From: Anaerolineaceae bacterium | GTDB lineage: Bacteria > Chloroflexota > Anaerolineae > Anaerolineales > Anaerolineaceae | NCBI GenBank assembly: GCA_003563055.1 | Contig: PWSY01000147.1 | Coordinates: 1 to 39,273 of the forward strand | DNA length: 39,273 bases | Direction of reading: 5' to 3' | In this document: positions 27,229-35,742 of the stretch, in pieces | How positions within the stretch are numbered: position 1 is the stretch's first letter | Layout of the letters: each line of letters opens with the position of its first letter | Made by a program: the position numbers and the translations under genes | Notes under the pieces: generated by a model | The model's input: only the letters and a program-made list of their open reading frames with translations | Database searches by the model: none | What the model was told of the DNA's origin: nothing

Positions 27229-27246
27229 TGCCTGAAAATAAACGGG

Positions 27247-27441
27247 TTAGATCTCCCGTTCAAAGATTAACTCATAGAAATCAACCCACCCATACCCTCT
27301 GATAGCAGGTGCAAAAATCTGCACCAATCGCCAACCATCCCTGGAATACTTTTCGACAATCTCATGATAATTTTCTACAGGTTTAACTCTAAATAAATGT
27401 GATTTCATTTCCACCTTGACAAATTTATATTCGTAGGCCAT
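27247..27441 (-). CDS. DUF4177 small protein
   Basis: 64 residues. MAYEYKFVKVEM at the N-terminus, DGWRLVQIFAPA in the middle and YELIFEREI at the C-terminus match the DUF4177 pattern. A strong ribosome site GGAGGTGG lies before the ATG, which supports it being real despite its size. It is convergent with the racemase gene (18 bases between stops). Function of the family is unknown. Confidence 0.82.
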   Translation of the reverse strand: MAYEYKFVKVEMKSHLFRVKPVENYHEIVEKYSRDGWRLVQIFAPAIRGYGWVDFYELIFEREI

Positions 27442-27626
27442 TAATCCACCTCCATAATTGATTGGTTGCTTGAGGTTTTGGGTGTCCGGCTGATTTTTTA
27501 CAGGGTAATGTCAGCACGGACCTTTTTGGTTTATTCATTTTTTCTTAGCGGTCTAAATTATACAGTAGACCCATCATAATAGATTAAAATGCACCTGCAT
27601 TGAGCCCCCAAAAATAGATAAAACAA

Positions 27627-27660
27627 AACCAAAAAGGCTGTCCTTTATCAGAACAGCCTC
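27627..27660 (-). terminator. Intrinsic terminator of tRNA-Phe
   Basis: Minus strand AGGCTGT (27659-27653) pairs with ACAGCCT (27641-27635), followed by TTTTTGGTTTTG. It lies about 15 bases after the tRNA 3' end. Confidence 0.75.
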
Positions 27661-27674
27661 TTCTAAGTACAAGG

Positions 27675-27747
27675 TGCCGAGTCACAGAATCGAACTGTGG
27701 ACACCGCGATTTTCAGTCGCGTGCTCTACCAACTGAGCTAACTCGGC
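27675..27747 (-). tRNA. tRNA-Phe (GAA)
   Basis: 73 bases on the minus strand, GCCGAGT...ACTCGGCA. It has D-arm TAGCTCAGTTGGTAGAGCA, anticodon stem CGCGA/TCGCG with loop CTGAAAA (anticodon GAA), and T-arm with GTTCGATTC. The 3' CCA is not encoded (CCT follows the discriminator A), so CCA is added after transcription. Confidence 0.95.
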
Positions 27748-27780
27748 TTGTGACGCTTCCCTTGTCTGAGCGTGTCCATG

Positions 27781-27809
27781 ATTTTAACCTTTACCCTTGG
27801 TATTGTCAA
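27781..27809 (-). promoter_or_regulatory. Consensus promoter of tRNA-Phe
   Basis: TTGACA (27809-27804), exactly 17 bases, TAAAAT (27786-27781) on the minus strand, about 34 bases before the tRNA 5' end. It is one of the two best sigma-70-like promoters in the window, together with that before mgtE. Confidence 0.8.
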
Positions 27810-27845
27810 GCAATACTGCGCGCTTGTGAGAGTAGGCGGATCCAT

Positions 27846-28793
27846 TTACCCATCAGGTTCTTCAGGCCAATCTGCCTCCCCGGGCTGCATGTAGAAATCA
27901 ATCGGGTCCACGCCCTCAACCACCTCGCCCGCATTAACAATCACATCCACAAGCTGATGATCATCACAATCCTGTGTCATGCCGCAGAGGACGAAGTAAG
28001 AATATCCGCCAGCAATTTCCGCCCCCATCTCCTGGACATAAGCAACCACGTGGTAGACACCTGGTGGAAGACCCAGTATTTGATAGGTAGCCTGGTCGAG
28101 GTCCGTATTGACATCATAATAATCACCCGTCTGGATGTTAAAAGCCACCACCCGCTGGGGAGGGATGAACGAACTCGGGTACCCCAGCTCACCAGTGATC
28201 ACGCCTGTCTCCCCTAAAGTCGGGTCACCTGGCCAATCGGTGATTTGCTCAACAGGGATGTACCAATCTGCTGGGTCAATATTGGTCACTGTCTGACCTG
28301 GGCTCACCTCTACCGGGATTAAGCTATGATCATCACAGCCAACTTGCAGCCCGCAGGGCACAGCCTCGGAATAACCACCAACCATCACCAAGGATGGATC
28401 CATCAGGTAAGCCAGGACATAGTAGGTTCCAACCGGCACCTCCAATGCATACACATTCCCCGATTGAATTTCTGTCATAAAGTAATTGTCCAGATCATTT
28501 ACATCAAAAGCCACAACCCTTTGAGGGGGTAAAAATTCGCTGGGGTATGACAAATACCCGGTAATGGTACCGTAAGCATCCGGTAAATCCGTCGCTGTCG
28601 CTGTGGGCACTTCTTCAACAGGACTTGCCATTTCAGTCTGTAAAACGCTCAGTGTTGCCATCACTTTTTCTTCTACCTCCTGCGATTGATCACCAATCAC
28701 ATTCGCGAGAATGTCCGCCAGACTGCATGCAGACAGAACCAGGAAAAAAAGCACCGATAAACCTATCAAAATCTTTAAGCGTTGATTATTCAT
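27846..28793 (-). CDS. Lipoprotein with two tandem beta-rich repeats
   Basis: 315 residues. Start at 28793 (MNNQRLKILIG) chosen for the strong AAGGAGG site; frames extending to 28859 have no support. A lipoprotein signal ends LVLSAC (Cys23). After a Thr/Ala/Glu linker, two copies of a module follow (about 72-180 and 195-305), each with G-x-ITG-x-L-x-YPSxFxPPQRVVAF, a YYxVxxY segment, GGYSxxVxCG...CDDH and a final VDPxDWY/DFY. They look like surface beta-sandwich (carboxypeptidase-regulatory-like) modules; ligand unknown. The gene is not part of an obvious operon. Confidence 0.82.
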   Translation of the reverse strand: MNNQRLKILIGLSVLFFLVLSACSLADILANVIGDQSQEVEEKVMATLSVLQTEMASPVEEVPTATATDLPDAYGTITGYLSYPSEFLPPQRVVAFDVNDLDNYFMTEIQSGNVYALEVPVGTYYVLAYLMDPSLVMVGGYSEAVPCGLQVGCDDHSLIPVEVSPGQTVTNIDPADWYIPVEQITDWPGDPTLGETGVITGELGYPSSFIPPQRVVAFNIQTGDYYDVNTDLDQATYQILGLPPGVYHVVAYVQEMGAEIAGGYSYFVLCGMTQDCDDHQLVDVIVNAGEVVEGVDPIDFYMQPGEADWPEEPDG

Positions 28794-28921
28794 CTTCAGC
28801 CTCCTTAGAGGGTTCATTTGACCGAAAAAAATCATCCATTGAACCAACCTTTCCACCACGTCCCATTCTAACCTGTGTGCAGATCAAGCCCATCTTGGAT
28901 TCAGTAAACCGAAACATTCCA

Positions 28922-29461
28922 TCATTTGACCAGTTTTGAGATCGTGCGAAAGGCTGGATGTCGGGATGTGCGCATCAGCTCAAAAAGAGCCATTTCGGTG
29001 CTTGAGACAATCGCACCCGCATCATGGAGTCTCGCCAACCCCAGTTGATAATTCTCTTCTGTGCGCGAGAAAACGGCATCACCTAAAACATAAACCTCGT
29101 ACCCTGAGTCCCGCATATCTAAACCCGTCTGGAACACACACACATGGGTTTCAATGCCTGTCAACAGCACCTGCTTTCGAGAAGTTTGAGCTAATTCAGT
29201 CAGGAATGCTGGCTCTCGCAGCGCGCTGAATGCCGATTTGGAAATGGGTTCGGAACCTTCCAGGGCATTTTTAATCTCGGGCAGGACCGGCCCTAGTTTC
29301 TCAGGCACCTGAGCGGTTGCCAGGATTGGGAGACCTAAGGCCTGGCAACCCCTTATGATTTTTAATGTATTTGGTAAAACAAGCTCTGTACGACTGACAA
29401 TATCAACCAGGCTTCCCTGCACGTCAACCACGACCAATACGGCCTCTTCAGTATTCAACAT
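28922..29461 (-). CDS. Isochorismatase-family hydrolase
   Basis: 179 residues. The catalytic triad is visible: Asp13 in LVVVDVQGS, Lys75 in EPISKSAFSA and Cys108 in GIETHVCVF. The middle has LPILATAQVPEKLG. Closest type is the YcaC/nicotinamidase-like group that cleaves C-N bonds of small amides; metal ligands typical of nicotinamidase are not obvious, so substrate is uncertain. GGAGG lies 4 bases before the ATG and a promoter-like TATAAT is upstream. Confidence 0.9.
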   Translation of the reverse strand: MLNTEEAVLVVVDVQGSLVDIVSRTELVLPNTLKIIRGCQALGLPILATAQVPEKLGPVLPEIKNALEGSEPISKSAFSALREPAFLTELAQTSRKQVLLTGIETHVCVFQTGLDMRDSGYEVYVLGDAVFSRTEENYQLGLARLHDAGAIVSSTEMALFELMRTSRHPAFRTISKLVK

Positions 29462-29487
29462 AAAACCTCCAAAAAACCTTTGTGTGA

Positions 29488-29516
29488 ATTATACCTGTCG
29501 ATCAGGTCATTAAACA
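29488..29516 (-). promoter_or_regulatory. Probable promoter of the isochorismatase-family gene
   Basis: TATAAT (29493-29488) with a weak TGTTTA at 17 bases upstream. The spacer holds the dyad CCTGATCGACAGG, which could be an operator. The hexamers are about 27 bases before the ATG. Confidence 0.45.
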
Positions 29517-29650
29517 GGATCCTCGATCCCATCTATGGACAATGTAATCCGCTCCTGTGATTATTGGATTCAATCGGGTCAAAAAAGGACTGGAAATTGG
29601 TAAAAAATTCAGACACCTGGCAGAATGAAGCGGGTTTTTTTGAACAAATG

Positions 29651-31015
29651 CTATTGAGTATATACAGACGGCAACCTCAGACCGGCTGATTTACCTACAC
29701 CAAGAAGCGCTTCTCCTGCTTTGACCCGAATTTCGTCCTCATCAAATTGAAGAAAATGTCGATCCTTCAGCACACATTGACCATCGATAATGACATCGTT
29801 CACATCGCTTGGCCCAGCTGCTAAAACCATCGTTTTGGGAAGATCAGCTGTTGGGGAAAGGTGGAGAGATTTTATTGCCAGTAAGACCACATCTGCTTTT
29901 TTCCCAATCTCCAAACTACCGATGTGCTTCTCCTGCATGACGGCCCGAGCGCCCCCCATCGTTGCCATTTTAAATACCGCCATCAAAGGTAAAACAATGG
30001 GGTCGTTGATCTCAATCCCATACCGGGCCTGCATGGCATTTTTAAGCAACCTCATCAGCTCAAACATATCCAATCGCATGCCTGACGCGCCATCTGTCCC
30101 CAGACCGATTGTGAGACCTCTGGTAACCATGAATGGCGTCTTGCTGAAACCATGACTTCTTAAATTCGAAACCGGACAATGAACTGCACTGGCATCTCGG
30201 TCTCGTAACAACTCGATCTCACCATCAGATAGTTTAATCGAATGGGCGCCGATGAAGTTGGGGCCTAATAAACCGTAATGGTCAAACCATTCTGCAGGTC
30301 GCATCTTGTAATTTGTAAGACTATATGAGACTTCATCAAAGTGTTCAGCCAGGTGCGCGTGCACACCGGTATTCAATTCCTTCGAGCGGATAGAAATCGC
30401 TTCAGCCAGGGCGGGTGTGGTTGTTAATAATTGCCTCAGACCAAACCAAACTTGGATTCTTTCATTGGCAGCCCCATGAAACGCATGATACAATGCTTCA
30501 GTTTTTGCAATGGCCACATCGACACTATCTTTCATGCTATCAGGAATAAACTCACCCTGATCCATTGTTGATCGGGTGATAATGGCCCGCATCCCTGTTG
30601 TAATGGCGGCCTTACACACCTCTGCCATATGGGTGCCACCAGCATCTGCAAAAGTAGTAATCCCTGCCTTAATATTTTCAAGACAAAAAAGCATCGCACC
30701 TGCATATACTTCTTCAGGTTTTATGCTACTCTCAAAGGGCACTAAAATCCTCGCCCAAATCATTGGCATTTCATCAACAACACTTCCTCGCAGTAAAGTC
30801 TGGGTGGCATGGGTATGCGCATCGATCAGACCTGGAATGGCCAATTTTCCATCACCTTCTATTGTGAGTTCTCCTGTATAGGAAGAGTCTAATTCAGACT
30901 TTTCAACGATTTTCACAATGACACCATCCTTAATGAGAATAACGGCATCATGAAGGATTGAGAAATCTGGCTGCAATACTTCACAACCATCAATCAGGAT
31001 ATCAACTTTGGTCAT
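29651..31015 (-). CDS. Amidohydrolase, SAH/MTA deaminase-like (ATZ/TRZ type)
   Basis: 454 residues. Start at 31015 (MTKVDILIDG) with AAAGGAG; longer frames run into the palindromic repeat at 31066. Metal and catalytic motifs are GLIDAHTHATQTLLRG (HxH), AGVHAHLAEH-like (THAHLAEH with HxE), GAHSIKLSDGE and GLGTDGASG (Asp). These place it in the metal-dependent amidohydrolase superfamily, close to 5'-methylthioadenosine/S-adenosylhomocysteine deaminase and atrazine-type enzymes. Actual substrate is not determined. It lies next to isochorismatase-family protein with a 190-base gap containing nothing recognisable. Confidence 0.92.
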   Translation of the reverse strand: MTKVDILIDGCEVLQPDFSILHDAVILIKDGVIVKIVEKSELDSSYTGELTIEGDGKLAIPGLIDAHTHATQTLLRGSVVDEMPMIWARILVPFESSIKPEEVYAGAMLFCLENIKAGITTFADAGGTHMAEVCKAAITTGMRAIITRSTMDQGEFIPDSMKDSVDVAIAKTEALYHAFHGAANERIQVWFGLRQLLTTTPALAEAISIRSKELNTGVHAHLAEHFDEVSYSLTNYKMRPAEWFDHYGLLGPNFIGAHSIKLSDGEIELLRDRDASAVHCPVSNLRSHGFSKTPFMVTRGLTIGLGTDGASGMRLDMFELMRLLKNAMQARYGIEINDPIVLPLMAVFKMATMGGARAVMQEKHIGSLEIGKKADVVLLAIKSLHLSPTADLPKTMVLAAGPSDVNDVIIDGQCVLKDRHFLQFDEDEIRVKAGEALLGVGKSAGLRLPSVYTQ

Positions 31016-31065
31016 TTGATACACTCCTTTTCTAGAGGATAAGCGATACGCAGTCAGCAAGTGAG

Positions 31066-31090
31066 CCTTCAGCAGCAAGGCTGCCTGAGT
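31066..31090 (-). repeat. Fragment of the ACTCAGGCAG repeat family
   Basis: On the minus strand reads ACTCAGGCAGCCTTGCTGCTGAAGG, matching the left flank of the 7312 element (ACTCAGGCAGCCCTGCTTCTGAAGG). The flank, not the 21-bp hairpin, is present here. Confidence 0.65.
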
Positions 31091-31349
31091 GCACTATTTA
31101 AGGATGATCTTTCGTGATCGTGATCGTCATTGCACTGGCAAAAATACTTTCGCCGGTTATCAATATTATAACCGATGGGATCATCCTCCTGTTCATTGAG
31201 TGAATTGGACTCTACTTGAAAACAAACCTGGCGCGGCACATTAGCAAGCAGATGAGCCCTGGCCTGCTCAGTTTATTGTTAACATCCATGCCTGGATGAG
31301 GCACTGCATTTATCACATTAACTTGAAAAGAACACTATAATGGGTGATT

Positions 31350-32243
31350 ATGGATAAAGACAAATCCCGTTCGACCGAAACCAGCGCCTTTGGCACTCCT
31401 GGCCGCGTAAGCCATGATTCCTCAAGATTTTACAACAGCAAGATGTATGAGGGTATTCAAGTGGAAGAGAATGTACCCTACCATGAAAACGCCGTTCCCA
31501 TGGATGTTCTCAATCGTATTTATTGCCAATCCAGTGAAAATATGGCCCTCCTCCCCAATGATTGTGTTCACCTGATGGTCACCTCGCCCCCATATAATGT
31601 CCAAAAGGAATACGACCGAGACCTATCCCTGAACGAATACCTGTCTATGCTGGCCCAAGTCTGGCAGGAGACCTACCGTGTGCTCGTACCAGGCGGAAGG
31701 GCTTGTGTTAACGTGGCCAATCTGGGTCGAAAGCCCTATATTCCCCTGCACAGCCTGATCATTGAGCAGATGCTTCAGGTTGGTTTCCTGATGCGTGGCG
31801 AGATCATCTGGGATAAAGCAGCCAGTGCCAGCCCATCCACCGCCTGGGGAAGCTGGCTGAGCGCCAGTAACCCTGTATTGAGAGATGTCCATGAATACAT
31901 CCTGATCTTCAGCAAACAAAGATTCAGCAGACCCAAAAACAACCGTGAAAACACCATTCAAAAAGAGGACTTTTTAGCCTGGACCAAGTCCGTGTGGCAA
32001 TTTCGGGCTGTCTCTGCCCGGCAGGTTGGCCACCCGGCCCCATTCCCTATCGATCTACCCCATCGCTGCATCCAGCTCTACACCTATCGAGGAGATATCA
32101 TACTGGACCCCTTTGCAGGCAGTGGGACCACATGCCTCGCTGCCAGGCAGGGTGGACGTGCTTACATCGGGTTCGAGATCAACCCGGATTACTGCCAATT
32201 AGCAGAATCGCGAATACGTAATCTTAACACGACCAATGCCTAA
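31350..32243 (+). CDS. Beta-class DNA methyltransferase, orphan
   Basis: 297 residues from ATG 31350 (a GTG at 31344 is possible). Motif IV SPPY is at about residue 79-82 and motif I DPFAGSGTT at about 253-261, the IV-before-I order of beta-class N4-cytosine/N6-adenine enzymes; SPPY leans to N4C. FRAVSARQVGHPAPFPIDLPHRCIQLYT is the usual segment before motif I. No restriction endonuclease is nearby, so it is an orphan regulatory or decayed RM component. There is no SD site and TATAAT at 31336-31341 ends 8 bases before the ATG, which suggests leaderless expression. Its stop overlaps the stop of the convergent 4Fe-4S gene. Confidence 0.92.
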   Translation: MDKDKSRSTETSAFGTPGRVSHDSSRFYNSKMYEGIQVEENVPYHENAVPMDVLNRIYCQSSENMALLPNDCVHLMVTSPPYNVQKEYDRDLSLNEYLSMLAQVWQETYRVLVPGGRACVNVANLGRKPYIPLHSLIIEQMLQVGFLMRGEIIWDKAASASPSTAWGSWLSASNPVLRDVHEYILIFSKQRFSRPKNNRENTIQKEDFLAWTKSVWQFRAVSARQVGHPAPFPIDLPHRCIQLYTYRGDIILDPFAGSGTTCLAARQGGRAYIGFEINPDYCQLAESRIRNLNTTNA

Positions 32244-33064
32244 CGCACATCCACGGCTTGTGACAACCTTTGAATGGCTTCTTCAGCATAGTCATCACGC
32301 TCTACCACCACTCGAATAGCATGATGCGGACAAACTTCTGCACAGTTTCCACAACCTCGACAGTCTGCATGGATCACAGCTTTGCCATCGACCAACTGAA
32401 TCGCGTCGATGAAACACACATCCTCAGTGCACTTCCCACAGCCCACGCAATCCTGAGAGACCTCAAAATGAACCCCTGGCATGCGCTCGATTTTCTTCTG
32501 CAGTTTTGGCGCAAGGTTAGGTAAAAACCGGAACAGACAACAACAGGGACAACAATTACAAATGGTCATCAATTTGGTGGAAGGTTTTACACCCATCCAA
32601 ACGGCGTCAATTTTATCCCTGCCAATCAGATGCACAAGGCCTGCCTTGCGAGCTCGGTCGACATGCGCCAGGGCAGCCTCTGCATCAACAATCCGACCAA
32701 GTTTTGGATTAATATCCTGCACAGCATCACCCAGGAATATGCAGCCAATATTGTGGTCAAATTCTTTACACCCAGCAGCATCCCTGCAAATACATTCATC
32801 CATTAAGAAAACAAACTTTGCCTGTTTGATAAAATGAGCAACCACCGACGAAGGCACAACGGTATTGGCCTGCTCCGCAATGCTTTGTTGGATAAGCACC
32901 CGGTCTTTTGGCAGATAGAATAGTGCATCACCCGTTTGGTGACCATTAAATAAGGCGCGCTCCATCAAATGACCCAAAACCGGCCATTTTGTCATCTCTG
33001 CACCGAAATAACGCAGAGAGAAATTTTTCTTCAGTAAATTGACAAACCAAAGCGGACGCGCCAT
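32240..33064 (-). CDS. Cysteine-rich 4Fe-4S dicluster protein
   Basis: 274 residues. C-terminal ferredoxin domain: CVGCGKCTEDVC (Cys206/209/212/217) and CRGCGNCAEVCP (Cys235/238/241/245). Two further clusters occur upstream: CICRDAAGC (91,93,99) with GC at 108, and CNCCPCCC (169,171,172,174-176), so at least ten extra cysteines exist besides the eight ferredoxin ones. A region with FIKQAKFVFLMDE suggests a larger redox domain. It likely carries several clusters and works in electron transfer; no partner enzyme is adjacent. AGGAGTATTA precedes the ATG. The stop overlaps that of the convergent DNA methyltransferase. Confidence 0.85.
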   Translation of the reverse strand: MARPLWFVNLLKKNFSLRYFGAEMTKWPVLGHLMERALFNGHQTGDALFYLPKDRVLIQQSIAEQANTVVPSSVVAHFIKQAKFVFLMDECICRDAAGCKEFDHNIGCIFLGDAVQDINPKLGRIVDAEAALAHVDRARKAGLVHLIGRDKIDAVWMGVKPSTKLMTICNCCPCCCLFRFLPNLAPKLQKKIERMPGVHFEVSQDCVGCGKCTEDVCFIDAIQLVDGKAVIHADCRGCGNCAEVCPHHAIRVVVERDDYAEEAIQRLSQAVDVR

Positions 33065-33477
33065 TAATACTCCTAAAAAACCAACACCACTAAAAAACGA
33101 CCAGTAAAAAATTTACTCGTTCTCATAGACAAGGTTTCTCTAACCAAACATTATATCCTGAGATCACCAAACCCATATGGAAGGATCAGCTTTCTTGGAT
33201 TTAACAACACATGCTGGTTATCACCTACTGCCTTCACAGATCCATTAGAATAATATCCTACCTATAAAATATCCAGAGGTTCTTTTTCCTATTTTAAAAA
33301 GACTACCCATTAATACTATTAGCGTAACTACTCAGGCAGTCCTACTGCTGAAGGTTGGAGTTTTATTCACAGACGCCAAAATGATTTTACCCGTAATCCA
33401 TCCAAACCCATCCTCTGGAATCAAACTTGCCCCATTTAGGCTATCAGCATATCCATCAGAGAAGCATGGATTCATTT
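33065..33477. other. Divergent intergenic region with repeat fragment
   Basis: No gene is visible. It contains AGTAAAAAATTTACT (hairpin-like, near 33101) and a left-flank copy of the ACTCAGGCAG repeat at 33324-33354. Remaining bases are AT-rich and may hold promoters for both flanking genes. Confidence 0.5.
33324..33354 (+). repeat. Fragment of the ACTCAGGCAG repeat family
   Basis: GTAACTACTCAGGCAGTCCT at its start, then ACTGCTGAAGG, close to the left flank of the 7312 element. The hairpin part is absent; TTGGAGTTTT follows. Confidence 0.7.
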
Positions 33478-34767
33478 ATGAAAATATATCCCCTCAATAA
33501 AAATAACGGTAGAATACTTCAGATGCGAAGAATCAATCCGTGTATACCTTTCTTGTTTTTTATGCTTGTTTTCCTCTCGGCCTGTCACCCCGTGGTGACA
33601 GCGCCCATACCGTATAGAGGCTTTCCTACGCTCCAAAGTCAGAATGCAGAGTCAACCGCCACACCACCACCAACGATGGTGATACCCACCCACACCCCCA
33701 CCAGCCCTCAGCCAACACCAACCATACAGCCCATAGAACTCTCAGCGACAGTTTGGGAAGCGCTACCCCAGACTCCTATCTTGATGTATCATCGCTTCAA
33801 TCCTGCACAAAATGCGTCATCTTCCGCTTATATGACGACTCTGGCTGACTTTGACAAACAATTGCATGCACTCTATCATGCAGGTTACTCACTCGTTTCA
33901 TTGAACGACTGGCTTCGGGGTGAGATTCATGTTCCAGAAGGGCGTAAACCCCTGATTATCACAATCGATGATCTTTTTTATGCGGATCAGATCTCCCTCG
34001 ATGAATCTGGAGAACCGGCCGCGTATTCTGGTTTAGGGCACCTGTGGCATTTTTATCAAGATCACCCTGAATTTAGCTTCAAAGTAGCCCTATTCTATAA
34101 TATGGGAGACAAGGGATATTTAAATCATTACACCAATGGTTCTTTCTCTGCCCAGCCAGGATGGCGCGAGGATCGCGCCAGGGCAATTGCCTGGGGGATC
34201 GAGAACGGTGCTATCCCGCTCAACCATTTCTACGAACACCCATTCCTCGACAGCTTATCCCCTCAGGAAATCCACTGGCAAATGGAGGAAAATGACCGCG
34301 CCCTGCGTGAAACCCTCGCTCTGATAGGAAAAGAGAGTTTAGCCAAAGACCTGCCGAATATTCTTGCGCTGCCCTATGTTATCTGGCCAAAAACGCCCGC
34401 AGGCAGGCAAATTCTGTATGATTACACATCACCTGATGGGGCGCCGGTTGCGGCGATAATGGAAGGCGGGTATCATCCCCAGCTTTTTCCAGCCCCATTC
34501 TCACCAGACTTCGACCCCTGGCACGTTCCTCGCGCCAATGCCTCGCCCTATGCCATACAAGCGATCGCAGACTTTGCGGAAAGTCTCCCGTCACCCACAA
34601 CTTGTGATTTAGGAAAATTTCCCGATGAAACCCACATGAATGCCGAGCCTATCCTAAAATCTATCCTCAATATCGTCAATGCAGGTCACTGCCCCTATGG
34701 CTATTATATCGTTGGGCAACTGGCCTTCCATGTGCATGAAAATGGCATCATCCAGCTTTCACCATAA
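33478..34767 (+). CDS. Lipoprotein with polysaccharide deacetylase-like domain
   Basis: 429 residues if started at ATG 33478 (GGATT before it); a start at 33523 (MRRINPCIPFLFF) would give a shorter, cleaner lipoprotein signal. The signal ends LVFLSAC, then a Thr/Pro-rich linker to about residue 85. The domain has PILMYHRF, LADFDKQLHALYHAGYSLVSL, LIITIDDLFYADQ (metal Asp region) and NHFYEHPF (second His motif), the NodB/CE4 pattern. It may de-N-acetylate cell-wall or exopolysaccharide at the outer face. A glycan substrate is inferred. Confidence 0.8.
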   Translation: MKIYPLNKNNGRILQMRRINPCIPFLFFMLVFLSACHPVVTAPIPYRGFPTLQSQNAESTATPPPTMVIPTHTPTSPQPTPTIQPIELSATVWEALPQTPILMYHRFNPAQNASSSAYMTTLADFDKQLHALYHAGYSLVSLNDWLRGEIHVPEGRKPLIITIDDLFYADQISLDESGEPAAYSGLGHLWHFYQDHPEFSFKVALFYNMGDKGYLNHYTNGSFSAQPGWREDRARAIAWGIENGAIPLNHFYEHPFLDSLSPQEIHWQMEENDRALRETLALIGKESLAKDLPNILALPYVIWPKTPAGRQILYDYTSPDGAPVAAIMEGGYHPQLFPAPFSPDFDPWHVPRANASPYAIQAIADFAESLPSPTTCDLGKFPDETHMNAEPILKSILNIVNAGHCPYGYYIVGQLAFHVHENGIIQLSP

Positions 34768-34816
34768 AGAGATAAAGTGGTTTATTCGTCTCTCATCAAA
34801 TTAAAAGGACCCGGCC

Positions 34817-35611
34817 ATGTTTGTTTACCTCAGTAAATTATTACCATTGTTAATTTACCCATTGGGCTTATCGATCCTATTACTGATCCTGGCACTGGTG
34901 TTGTCAAAATACCCCAAATGGCGCAAAGGAATGCTTATCACAGCGCTGGTTATCTTGTGGTTAGGATCTAACCGCTGGGTAAGCTTCTCATTGGCCCGCT
35001 CTCTCGAGTGGCAAAACCTCCCACCTGACCCAATGCCAAACACCGAGGTCATTGTACTGTTGGGTGGTGGTACCGAGCCAGGTGACGCGCCCAGGCCAAT
35101 GACAGAAGTGAATAGTGCAGGCGACCGAGTCTTCTATGCTGCAAAGCTGTACCAAGCAGGCGCGGCGCCCATCATCCTGGCCAGCGGCGGTAATTTAGAT
35201 TTCAGCGAAGAGCGGGGGTCAACCCCGGCCGAAGAGATGACCGAGCTGCTGTTATTGACAGGCGTCCCAGAATCCGCCATCTGGCAGCAGAGCAACTCCC
35301 AAAACACCTATGAGGATGCGCTTTATTCTGCGACAATGCTCAGGGAAGGGGACATCACTGAAATCATCCTGGTCACCTCGGCCATGCACATGCCCAGGTC
35401 AAAGGCACTTTTTGAGAAGCAAGGCATACACGTCACCCCTGCGCCCGTGGATTTCACCATCACTGAGCGCAACTGGGAAAGCACCTTTCGACCAGGATTG
35501 GATGAGTTTTTAATTTTTATAATGCCCAATTCCAGTTCGCTGGGCCTGACAACCAATGTCCTCAAGGAGTATATCGGCTACCTGATCTATGGTTTGCGCG
35601 GTTGGCTCTGA
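34817..35611 (+). CDS. YdcF/ElyC-like (DUF218) membrane protein
   Basis: 264 residues. Two N-terminal membrane helices (about 5-28 and 36-55) are followed by the DUF218 domain: EVIVLLGGGTEPG, RVFYAAKLYQAGAAPIILASGG, ESAIWQQSNSQNTYEDALYSA and LVTSAMHMPRSKALFEKQG. In E. coli ElyC/SanA relatives act in envelope integrity. It follows the deacetylase-like gene by about 50 bases, so the two may be cotranscribed. AAAAGGA precedes the ATG. GGTTGG...CCAACC at the stop could form a small hairpin. Confidence 0.88.
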   Translation: MFVYLSKLLPLLIYPLGLSILLLILALVLSKYPKWRKGMLITALVILWLGSNRWVSFSLARSLEWQNLPPDPMPNTEVIVLLGGGTEPGDAPRPMTEVNSAGDRVFYAAKLYQAGAAPIILASGGNLDFSEERGSTPAEEMTELLLLTGVPESAIWQQSNSQNTYEDALYSATMLREGDITEIILVTSAMHMPRSKALFEKQGIHVTPAPVDFTITERNWESTFRPGLDEFLIFIMPNSSSLGLTTNVLKEYIGYLIYGLRGWL

Positions 35612-35626
35612 CCAACCATGCCGGTT

Positions 35627-35694
35627 AAAAAAAACACAGCCTGCCAGGGATGGTATTGATCCCACCCAACAAGCTGCCTGCTTAAAAAGCTGTG
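35627..35694 (-). terminator. Possible terminator of the response regulator gene
   Basis: Minus strand CACAGC (35694-35689) and GCTGTG (35640-35635) enclose a branched region with GGGAT/ATCCC inside and are followed by eight T residues. It lies between convergent genes. Confidence 0.45.
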
Positions 35695-35742
35695 ATTCAC
35701 CAGGCAAGTCACAACCAAACACAAATCCATTAAAATTAAAGA

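Noticed and set aside
31350-33064. Restriction-modification or BREX/DISARM-like defence locus
   Set aside because: Apart from the methyltransferase no nuclease, helicase, phospholipase D or other defence gene is adjacent; the convergent neighbour is an iron-sulfur protein.
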